From the NCBI GenBank assembly GCA_018268335.1, contig JAFDWT010000089.1:1-59795 (forward strand): DNA of 59,795 bases, in the 5' to 3' direction. Below the pieces are notes generated by a model, which was not told the DNA's origin, searched no databases, and was given only the letters and a program-made list of their open reading frames with translations. Position 1 is the stretch's first letter; every line of letters starts with the position of its first letter. The position numbers and the translations under genes are program-made. Source of the stretch: Armatimonadota bacterium. GTDB lineage: Bacteria; Armatimonadota; Fimbriimonadia; Fimbriimonadales; Fimbriimonadaceae. Below are positions 1-6,152 of the stretch, in pieces.

Positions 1-480
1 GTGGTCCAGACGGACATAGAGGGCGTGTACGTCCATGCTGGCCACCATGCACACGGTCCGACCACGCGCTTTCGTCTCCTCCTTCATGATGGGAAACGCC
101 TCGCGCTCGTAGCGCTCCAGCTCCGCCGGGGTCATTACTTCGTCGACCGGTTTGAGAAGCCCCTTGTCGTACCAGTCACCCTTCACCGGCTGCCACTGGC
201 TGACCAGGTCGGGCGCGTGCCCGCCTGCCGAAGACAAGAGGAACTTCGTCGCCGCGTCGCCTGGCGGCACCGCCAGCGGCACGACCTCATACTGAGTCTG
301 CGACTCGTTGAAGTTGTGGCAGGCCCGCTCCACAATTGGCTGCCACTCGCCGGACCACATGTGCCAGAAATACACCTTCTCACGACCGGGGTACTTCTCC
401 TGTACCGGTGTGGGAATGCAGAACAGATAGCCCAACAAGCAAAGCAGACACGCTCCAAGCCCGGCCTGCCACGGGTTCAC
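1..480 (-). CDS. Sugar ABC transporter solute-binding protein, partial (3' end beyond the left edge)
   Basis: The reading frame is open from a GTG at 480 down to base 1, giving the first 160 residues. It begins with a hydrophobic leader (LGACLLCLLGYLFC) ending in a cysteine, so it is exported and perhaps a lipoprotein, although the lipobox is atypical. The next part reads KVYFWHMWSGEWQPIVERACHNFNES, the usual opening of an extracellular solute-binding protein family 1 fold: a strand, a WSG turn, then a helix. It starts 10 nt after the permease stop on the same strand, so the two form an importer operon. The second permease and the ATPase are not seen. The function class is well supported; the sugar is unknown. 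Confidence 0.72.
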   Translation of the reverse strand, partial: MNPWQAGLGACLLCLLGYLFCIPTPVQEKYPGREKVYFWHMWSGEWQPIVERACHNFNESQTQYEVVPLAVPPGDAATKFLLSSAGGHAPDLVSQWQPVKGDWYDKGLLKPVDEVMTPAELERYEREAFPIMKEETKARGRTVCMVASMDVHALYVRLDH

Positions 481-490
481 GACGCCGCGA

Positions 491-1384
491 CTACTCACGG
501 TAGTGCACCCACTTGGATTGAGTCTTGAGGATCGCCAGGGTCACGGCCACGACGATGACGAACAGGATCCAGGCCATCGCGGAGGCATAGCCGAGGTCCA
601 AGAATTGCCAGGCCCGCTGGAAGAGATAGAGTGCGAAGAACGTCGTGCTCTGTTCCGGCCCGCCTTGGGTCATCACGTAGGCTTCGGTGAAGTACTGGAA
701 CGAGCCAATGACGCTCATGACGACGTTGAACAGGATCACCGGCGTCAGCAGCGGCAAAGTGATCGTGCGCATGCGCTGAAAAGCTGAGGTGCCGTCGATC
801 ATCGCCGCTTCGTAGAGGTGGACCGGTATGTCTTTGAGCCCAGCAAGGTAGACGACCATGCTTCCACCGATCGACCACAAAGACATGGCGACCAGGCTGG
901 GCAACGCGGTGTTGGGATCCGTCAAGTAGGCCGGGCCTTTGATGCCGATTTGCTTGAGCAGTCCGTTCAACAAGCCGATTTCGGGGTTCAAAATCCACAA
1001 GAAGACCACTGAAGTGGCTACAGTGGGCACTACTGACGGAACATAAAACGCCGCCCGGAAAAATGCCATGCCCCGCACTCTCTGGTTCAGCAGGAGAGCT
1101 AGCCCGACACCCACAACCGCCCCCAGCGGAACTGCCGCCGCAGCATACGACAGGGTCACCTGCAGTGACTTCCAAAACAGTGGGTCTTCGGTCAACAGGA
1201 CTTGGTAGTTCGTCGGCCCGACCCAACGTGGTGTGTGGACGATGTCGTATTTGGTAAATGACAAGTAAAGGCTCGACAGAAACGGCCAGACGACAAAGAG
1301 GGCGAGACCGGCAAGCCAAGGACTGATGAACGCCAGGCCGACGCGGTTCTTGCGCCAATACTCTGCCCACGTTCCTCGTTTCAC
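491..1384 (-). CDS. Sugar ABC transporter permease (MalF/UgpA type)
   Basis: A 297-residue inner-membrane permease with about six membrane spans. The C-terminal half carries the EAA loop that docks the ATPase, EAAMIDGTSAFQRMRTITLP. The N-terminus (WRKNRVGLAFISPWLAGLALFVVWPF) is typical of MalF-like carbohydrate permeases. The start is GTG at 1384, with AGGG just upstream. It is followed 10 nt later by the binding protein, with which it should form one carbohydrate importer. No sugar can be assigned from sequence alone. Confidence 0.92.
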   Translation of the reverse strand: MKRGTWAEYWRKNRVGLAFISPWLAGLALFVVWPFLSSLYLSFTKYDIVHTPRWVGPTNYQVLLTEDPLFWKSLQVTLSYAAAAVPLGAVVGVGLALLLNQRVRGMAFFRAAFYVPSVVPTVATSVVFLWILNPEIGLLNGLLKQIGIKGPAYLTDPNTALPSLVAMSLWSIGGSMVVYLAGLKDIPVHLYEAAMIDGTSAFQRMRTITLPLLTPVILFNVVMSVIGSFQYFTEAYVMTQGGPEQSTTFFALYLFQRAWQFLDLGYASAMAWILFVIVVAVTLAILKTQSKWVHYRE

Positions 1385-1437
1385 TTCCCTGACCTCGAAT
1401 CACTTAGCATAGCGTCCCACGACGCCGCCTCGGATAG

Positions 1438-1473
1438 AAAAACGGCCGGCACCATCATCGAGTGGTGCCGGCC
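1438..1473 (-). terminator. Rho-independent terminator
   Basis: A perfect 11-bp stem (GGCCGGCACCA, 1444-1454, with its complement at 1463-1473) and an 8-nt loop are followed on the minus strand by a run of five T (1442-1438). It lies 15 nt after the stop of the small lipoprotein gene and so ends the pilin-like/lipoprotein unit before the sugar importer begins. Confidence 0.9.
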
Positions 1474-1488
1474 ATACGCGCATTACCC

Positions 1489-1665
1489 TTACTTGCCAGC
1501 TTCTTTCGGAGCTTCAGTCTGTCCGACTTTGGCACCGGGAGCAGCTCCTGGACCAGTATTGCTCTTTCCTGCTGTCGGTGATTCGACAACCGGTTCAGGC
1601 CCACACCCGGCCACGATTCCACCGACGACCGCCAAGGCGAGGACGATTCTGAGAGTCTTCAGCAT
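1489..1665 (-). CDS. Small lipoprotein, 58 aa
   Basis: A short protein with a clear lipoprotein signal: MLKTLRIVLALAVVGG then the lipobox IVAGC, lipidated at Cys21. The remaining 38 residues are rich in Pro, Gly, Ala and Glu with no fold I recognise. The ATG at 1665 lies 4 nt after the stop of the pilin-like gene, and a strong terminator follows, so the two are co-transcribed. The leader resembles that of the rhamnose binding protein at 12060. The function is unknown; small lipoproteins of this sort are easily missed because a longer frame overlaps the N-terminus. Confidence 0.7.
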   Translation of the reverse strand: MLKTLRIVLALAVVGGIVAGCGPEPVVESPTAGKSNTGPGAAPGAKVGQTEAPKEAGK

Positions 1666-1669
1666 AGCC

Positions 1670-2518
1670 TCAATTACAGTTCCAACCGGTTGAGCCTTGG
1701 GCGCACCATGCCGAGGCCTGTTTGGCTGCCAGAGCCGCATACTTCGTGGCTTTGGCGTGGCTGTCGGCATAGGTGATGTTGACAATATTGCCGTTGTGGC
1801 GGCCCTTTTCGATGTCACTGAAGACCGCACCCGGAGCACCGCCCGTCTTGTACCACTGGCAGTCAACACCGTTCGGATATGGAGCATTGGTGACGCCATC
1901 AGGGCAAGCGCCAGCGATGTAGTCGTAACCACCCCATCGGGCGACGTCGAGCATGTTGTAGTGGTAGAGGATGACGTTGCCGCCGTTTATGACCATCACT
2001 TTGTCAGCGACGCTGTCCACTGCCGTCGTGTTGAGCGGCCAGGGGTGGCTCGGATCCCACAGCGGAACACCCATGAGGTTCCAGTTCACGCCATAGTTCG
2101 CGTGGCCAGGGTTGCCGCCCGAGTTGGGCGAGTTCGGGCTGCGGAAAATCGCCATGTTCTTGTGGTAGCCATACGTCGTCTGCCCGTAGGTCCACCAAAT
2201 CTCAGTCGGGTTCTGGTCATTGGGTGACCCAGTCCAAGTCCAGGCGTGGTCGCTTCCCAGTTGGTTATAGTCCGGCGGCACCGCTTGCGACACTTGGATG
2301 GAGTCGCGCTGGATCGCCATGGGCAAAGCGTCGTCGTTGTCATTGGCGTAGATATGGATCGCCAACCCGATCTGCTTGAGGTTGCTCAGGTCTTGCGTCT
2401 TCTTTGCCGCTGCCTTAGCTTGGGCGAAGACTGGGAACAGGATGGCCGCCAAGATCGCGATGATCGCGATGACGACGAGCAATTCGATAAGTGTAAACGC
2501 TGCAGTTCGCCGAATCAT
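1670..2518 (-). CDS. Type IV pilin-like / DUF1559-type secreted protein
   Basis: A 282-residue protein with a class III (prepilin) signal: [20 protein letters not shown], then [21 protein letters not shown]. Cleavage would fall before the Phe of FTLIE. Position -1 is Ala rather than the usual Gly. The body has [21 protein letters not shown], the core of the DUF1559 pseudopilin-like family that is greatly expanded in Planctomycetes and Armatimonadota, and ends in a Trp/Cys-rich tail. The start was set at 2518, where GGGAAG stands 5 nt upstream; a GTG nine codons earlier is less likely. A LacI-type palindrome lies about 70 nt upstream. It is probably a surface or secreted protein whose use is unknown. 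Confidence 0.88.
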   Translation of the reverse strand: MIRRTAAFTLIELLVVIAIIAILAAILFPVFAQAKAAAKKTQDLSNLKQIGLAIHIYANDNDDALPMAIQRDSIQVSQAVPPDYNQLGSDHAWTWTGSPNDQNPTEIWWTYGQTTYGYHKNMAIFRSPNSPNSGGNPGHANYGVNWNLMGVPLWDPSHPWPLNTTAVDSVADKVMVINGGNVILYHYNMLDVARWGGYDYIAGACPDGVTNAPYPNGVDCQWYKTGGAPGAVFSDIEKGRHNGNIVNITYADSHAKATKYAALAAKQASAWCAQGSTGWNCN

Positions 2519-2586
2519 AAGTCTTCCCGGTTCCAGGGGCGACACCGCCCCGTTGGTCTAGGCGAGTGTAACACCACCCAAATCCA

Positions 2587-2598
2587 TCAAACGATTGA
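2587..2598. promoter_or_regulatory. LacI/GalR-type operator, copy 1
   Basis: The 12-mer TCAAACGATTGA fits the AAnCGnTT core bound by LacI/GalR-family regulators. On the minus strand TTGATG at its edge is followed 14 nt later by TACACT, a possible short-spaced promoter for the pilin-like gene. Thirteen bases (the 12-mer plus C) are identical to copy 2. Confidence 0.55.
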
Positions 2599-2623
2599 CA
2601 TCGTTCGACTGGCTGGAATCAGC

Positions 2624-3484
2624 TTAGAAGTGGTCGATACCCAGGAATCCTTGGCCTAAGCGGGTCGAGTCACCCGCGTCGAGCCGCAGCGGCAATACCA
2701 TTGCCCCACCAACGTGCTCTGTCGCCGTCGATTCGACGCCCTCGGGTAGACGGACCCGTGAACGGAACTCGGTCATTCCGTTCGCCGACGCCCATGATGC
2801 TGCGCCGTTGACAAGACGGGCCAATGCAGGCGCCTCGCCAAACGCCTCGATGACCGTCAGCCCCGTCTCGCTCTTGTCGGCAAAGAGATAAGCGTCTATG
2901 TCGGCCCACACGAGACGACTCTGCGTTCTGAACCAAACGGCTTTCTCCCACCAAACCGAGTCGCGCACCGCCGCACCAGGATGTGTCGCGAGCCCCTCAG
3001 AATGGATCGCCTGGACGCGGTTCCTGTCTGGCGCAGGTTCTGGCGTGATCGGGTCACCTGCAGGTCGGATTTCGACAACCAAGTCGGGGATCAAGAAATA
3101 ACCGACCTTCGCGTAGTGCTCTGGCACCCCCGTGTAAAGGAGAGAGAAGCCACCTGACATCTCTTCTTTTGCCAGCCGCAACAGTTCGCTAGACAATCCT
3201 TTGCCGCGAAACTCCGGCACAGTCGAGACATTCGCCACTCCAGGCATTTGCACGCTGCGAAACCCACCTAAGCTGACTTCAAAGAGGTAGACGGCTACGG
3301 TCGACACGATTTGTCCATCGACTCGCGCCTCGGCCAGGATGCGTCGCCCAGGCCCCATTGCCTCCCAAACGGGCGTAAAGACCGACTCGGGAACCCCAAA
3401 CACGGTCGTCCAGTGCGGCAAGAGCTCGTTAATATGGGCATCGGGGTTGATGCGGCAATGGATGTCGGCCATCTTCAACGGCAT
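2624..3484 (-). CDS. GNAT-family N-acetyltransferase
   Basis: A 286-residue soluble protein. Residues about 75-100 contain the GNAT core, MPGVANVSTVPEFRGKGLSSE, with the acetyl-CoA pyrophosphate loop R93-G-K-G-L. LLYTGVPEHYAKVGYF follows as motif B. The long C-terminal half (a second, degenerate GNAT-like lobe) resembles the Eis/two-lobe group of acetyltransferases. The acceptor is not predictable. The start at 3484 is the first ATG of the frame; a second ATG four codons later is possible, and neither has a good ribosome site. It is divergent from the oxidoreductase at 3600 with a LacI-type palindrome between them. Confidence 0.82.
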   Translation of the reverse strand: MPLKMADIHCRINPDAHINELLPHWTTVFGVPESVFTPVWEAMGPGRRILAEARVDGQIVSTVAVYLFEVSLGGFRSVQMPGVANVSTVPEFRGKGLSSELLRLAKEEMSGGFSLLYTGVPEHYAKVGYFLIPDLVVEIRPAGDPITPEPAPDRNRVQAIHSEGLATHPGAAVRDSVWWEKAVWFRTQSRLVWADIDAYLFADKSETGLTVIEAFGEAPALARLVNGAASWASANGMTEFRSRVRLPEGVESTATEHVGGAMVLPLRLDAGDSTRLGQGFLGIDHF

Positions 3485-3514
3485 TCTATTGCCTAGCCAG
3501 GCCGTCCCGATATG

Positions 3515-3526
3515 TCAAACGATTGA
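3515..3526. promoter_or_regulatory. LacI/GalR-type operator, copy 2, over a -35 box
   Basis: TCAAACGATTGA again, between the divergent GNAT and oxidoreductase genes. Its right edge supplies TTGACG (3523-3528), 18 nt before TAGGCT (3547-3552), a usable plus-strand promoter. Its left edge supplies TTGACA on the minus strand. A bound repressor would cover the -35 box in both directions. Confidence 0.58.
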
Positions 3527-3599
3527 CGCCGTTGGAATCCATCCGATAGGCTTGCGTCGGGAACAACTGCCCGTATCATCCTATCTGGCTGGACGCATC

Positions 3600-4859
3600 A
3601 TGGCTCAGAAGCTTCAATTTGTCATTCTCGGTGCCGGTGGTCGAGGACGCACCTTCAGCGAGATCCTCTCGGAAGAATGCGGCCCCGGGTCGGTCGTCGC
3701 CGTCGCCGAGCCAGACGCCCGCCGTCGAGCTAAGATCGCCGAGACCCACGGCATCCCGGCCAAACACTGCTTCGAGACCTGGCAACAGCTGCTCGACCAA
3801 CCCAAGATGGCCGACATCGTGGTCAACACGACCATGGACCACGACCACATCGGGTCGGCAGTCAAGGCCATGGAGTTGGGCTACCACATGCTGTTGGAGA
3901 AGCCGATGGCCGTCACCCTCGCCGATTGCGAGACGATCAACAATGTCCGCAAAGCGACCGGCCGGATCGTCAGCGTTTGCCACAGCCTGCGCTACCATGC
4001 CACCTTCGCGGCCGTGCGCGATCTGCTCCGCTCTGGCGTTATTGGTGACATTGTCTCGTACGACCAGCTCGAAGCAGTCGAGCACGTCCACCAATCTCAC
4101 TCCTTTGTCCGAGGCAACTGGGCCAACGAGTCGCGGTCCACGTTCATGCTCATGTCCAAGAGCTGCCACGACATCGACATCCTTGTCGACATGGTCGACG
4201 ACGAGGTCGTGGACGCCAGTTCGTATGGCGAGCGTACTTTTTTCCGTGAGGAGAACAAGCCGGAAGGCGCACCGCAATACTGCATCGAGGGCTGCCCCCA
4301 CGCCAACACATGCCCCTATGACGCCACCAAGCTCTATCTGAGCGAATCAGGCTGGGCCAAGTACGTCGGATTTGCCGACATGCCTCGCCAGCAGGCGATG
4401 GACGCTCTTCGCGTCAGCCCGTATGGCCGGTGCGTCTTTCAGACCGACAACGACGTGGTCGACCACCAAGTGGTCGCCCTCAAGTTCGCCGGTGGCCAGA
4501 CCGCGACGTTCACCATGACGGCCTTCACTCCGTTTGGCGGCCGGTTCATCCGCGTCCACGGCACGAAGGGCTACCTGGAATCCAAGGTCGACGAAGGCAA
4601 GATCGACTACTGGGAGTTCTGGAAGAACAACCAGAAGACCAGTGTCGACGTCCCCAAAGCCCAAGGCGCCCATGGCGGGGCTGACGCCCTGGTCATGAGA
4701 ACTTTGATCAAGGCCGTCGTTGACAACGATCCGTCACTGGTCTTGACCGACACTGAGACCTCGCTGAAGACTCACCGCGTGGTCTTCATGGCCGAACAGG
4801 CCCGAAGGTCAGGCGCTAACGTCAAAGTGCAGGGCCGGACAGGTGTGACCGCCATTTAG
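3600..4859 (+). CDS. Gfo/Idh/MocA-family NAD(P)-dependent oxidoreductase
   Basis: A 419-residue cytoplasmic oxidoreductase. The N-terminal Rossmann fold shows ILGAGGRGR at residues 9-17, and EKPMAVT near residue 100 is the conserved Lys-Pro motif of the family. The C-terminal beta-sheet domain follows (CHDIDIL, RVHGTKGYLE). It probably oxidises or epimerises a sugar or inositol-like polyol. Unusual is a cysteine cluster, C228-x3-C232-x5-C238 (CIEGCPHANTCPYDA), which suggests a metal or a structural knot in a subgroup of the family. The frame is open for 87 codons upstream, but the family N-terminus begins here. It ends 5 nt from the convergent neighbour. Substrate unknown. Confidence 0.88.
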   Translation: MAQKLQFVILGAGGRGRTFSEILSEECGPGSVVAVAEPDARRRAKIAETHGIPAKHCFETWQQLLDQPKMADIVVNTTMDHDHIGSAVKAMELGYHMLLEKPMAVTLADCETINNVRKATGRIVSVCHSLRYHATFAAVRDLLRSGVIGDIVSYDQLEAVEHVHQSHSFVRGNWANESRSTFMLMSKSCHDIDILVDMVDDEVVDASSYGERTFFREENKPEGAPQYCIEGCPHANTCPYDATKLYLSESGWAKYVGFADMPRQQAMDALRVSPYGRCVFQTDNDVVDHQVVALKFAGGQTATFTMTAFTPFGGRFIRVHGTKGYLESKVDEGKIDYWEFWKNNQKTSVDVPKAQGAHGGADALVMRTLIKAVVDNDPSLVLTDTETSLKTHRVVFMAEQARRSGANVKVQGRTGVTAI

Positions 4860-4868
4860 TGCGGTCAC
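4845..4868. terminator. Hairpin spanning two convergent stop codons
   Basis: GTGACCGC (4845-4852) and GCGGTCAC (4861-4868) form a perfect 8-bp stem with an 8-nt loop that contains the oxidoreductase stop; the right arm contains the stop of the opposing gene. The plus strand then reads TCTTTAA, a poor T run. It is probably a weak bidirectional terminator. Confidence 0.5.
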
Positions 4869-5983
4869 TCTTTAACCAAATACGCACCCTGGCCCGGGCT
4901 CAGGGTCACCTTCTTGACGGTCGCCTGAGTCCGTTGGTCACGGTACACACCGCCAAGCTCCAGCGTCACAGAAACTCTGGACGGGTTCCATGCGACCATG
5001 CCATTGGCGAACCGACGTGTCTGCGCCTGGCCGTTGGGCGTGCGATGGCCGTCCACCGCTTTGCCCAAGAGGGGACTCCACTCTTTTCGCCAAGCGTGGC
5101 GGTGGCCAAACGTGCTGTCGGCATACAGGAACCCGGCATCGGTGTAGAGCAACGTGCGCACCAGTTCCCGCCAAGCCGACTCGACGTCCGAGTCCTTGCC
5201 AAAAATCTCGACCATACTCCGGGTCGGCTTGCGCATCAGCGAGTCGTGGTGGGCTACGCGGGCGTAGAACTTCTCTTGGTCACCGTCCGCCGTGTGGTGG
5301 ACGCTGTCCTCGTACATGATCCCGTTCAACTGTGGCAGCACCCACGCTAGGCCGTCGCTGTCCCAGCCGGCGTTGGCCATGATGAACCGGTCCGGACGGC
5401 TCTTCCGCAGCAGACCAAGCAGCTCCATCCACCCCTTCTTCGCCCGGTCGTCGAACCGCAGGTTGTCCAAATACAGGCCGGTCTTCCCTTCCGTCGCCTC
5501 CGCGATAGCGTCGATCCGCTTGGCGATGTGCTTGATGTAGCCAGGATTGTCCGTCGCCATGTTGTAGCAACCTTTCCAGAAGCTCACTTTCTGTCCCTTG
5601 TCGTCCCGGAACCACCAGGGGCTGTCTGCCGGGTACGTGCCTTCATTTGCCTCAAAGAAGTAGGTCTCCACAATGACCTGGGAGTCGGGGTGCTCCTTGT
5701 AAAACTTCGCGATGGTGGCCTTTGCTTTGGCTACTCCTGCCGCGTCGATCTCGGTCGCCATGTCGGCGTTCGCGTTCGCCTTGAACCGAAGGCCAAGTCC
5801 ATCGGTGCCGATTAGGACCAGCGCATAGTTGCCGGCCTTGTCCCACAAGGCACCAGGCCCGTTGTAGGGTGACCACAGCATGCCGACGCGGGGAAACGGC
5901 CTCGCGTCCAAGTCTCGGGACTGCAGGGCGACCATCGGCGCCAAGGCCGCTAACGATGCGAGGAGCATGGCCCCAGAATACAT
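4865..5983 (-). CDS. Secreted TIM-barrel glycosidase-like protein
   Basis: A 372-residue protein with an N-terminal signal-like stretch (MLLASLAALAPMVALQ) lacking strong basic residues. The body reads as an alpha/beta barrel: GMLWSPYNGPGALWD, VIVETYFFEAN, TGLYLDNLRFD, MANAGWDSDG and NGIMYEDSVHH lie at strand ends. The LYLDN Asp and MYED Glu are plausible catalytic acids, as in putative glycosyl-hydrolase families of this shape. A beta-rich C-terminal tail (GGVYRDQRTQATVKKVTLSPG) resembles the sandwich domain that closes such barrels. I cannot assign a numbered family. The start could be ATG 5983 or ATG 5968; TATTCT stands 6 nt before the latter, which would fit a leaderless mRNA. Confidence 0.68.
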   Translation of the reverse strand: MYSGAMLLASLAALAPMVALQSRDLDARPFPRVGMLWSPYNGPGALWDKAGNYALVLIGTDGLGLRFKANANADMATEIDAAGVAKAKATIAKFYKEHPDSQVIVETYFFEANEGTYPADSPWWFRDDKGQKVSFWKGCYNMATDNPGYIKHIAKRIDAIAEATEGKTGLYLDNLRFDDRAKKGWMELLGLLRKSRPDRFIMANAGWDSDGLAWVLPQLNGIMYEDSVHHTADGDQEKFYARVAHHDSLMRKPTRSMVEIFGKDSDVESAWRELVRTLLYTDAGFLYADSTFGHRHAWRKEWSPLLGKAVDGHRTPNGQAQTRRFANGMVAWNPSRVSVTLELGGVYRDQRTQATVKKVTLSPGQGAYLVKE

Positions 5984-5994
5984 GCCGACGCCCT

Positions 5995-6010
5995 TGTCAA
6001 AGGTTTGACA
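5995..6010. promoter_or_regulatory. LacI-like palindrome, copy 3 (variant)
   Basis: TGTCAAAGGTTTGACA has the same outer half-sites as copies 1 and 2 but GG at the centre instead of CG. It lies between the tRNA and the glycosidase-like gene. TTGACA (minus) is 14 nt before TATTCT, the same geometry as at copy 1. Confidence 0.45.
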
Positions 6011-6031
6011 TTTGCCGTCGGCGAAAGCAGG

Positions 6032-6107
6032 TGGTGGGACCGGCGGGGTTCGAACCCGCGACCAAGTGGTTATGAGCCACCTGCTCTAACCGCTGAGCTA
6101 CAGTCCC
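6032..6107 (-). tRNA. tRNA with anticodon CAT (Ile2-like or elongator Met)
   Basis: A complete cloverleaf: acceptor GGGACTG with CGGTCCC, D arm TAGCTCAGCGGTTAGAGC, anticodon stem GGTGG/CCACT around loop CTCATAA, T arm GCGGG-TTCGAAC-CCCGC, and an encoded CCA (6034-6032). The anticodon CAT is at 6074-6072. The body (GAGCAG before the anticodon stem, TTGGTCG after it) resembles the lysidine-modified tRNA-Ile2 of other bacteria more than elongator tRNA-Met. I therefore favour Ile2, but this rests on memory of consensus sequences. TAAACT at 6125-6120 is a likely -10 box. Confidence 0.93.
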
Positions 6108-6152
6108 GGCTAGGCTGAGAGTTTACCAGTCGCCCGACTAGCCCTTAGCTGC

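Noticed and set aside
1-528. Plus-strand open frame of 175 codons at the left edge
   Set aside because: It is antisense to the solute-binding protein frame, whose exported leader and family motif are clear.
495-1403. Long minus-strand frame of 302 codons over the permease
   Set aside because: It is out of frame with the MalF-like permease; its translation is Arg/His-rich without hydrophobic helices.
1489-1932. 147-codon minus-strand frame
   Set aside because: Only its last 58 codons, from ATG 1665, form a sensible lipoprotein; the rest overlaps the pilin-like gene in another frame.
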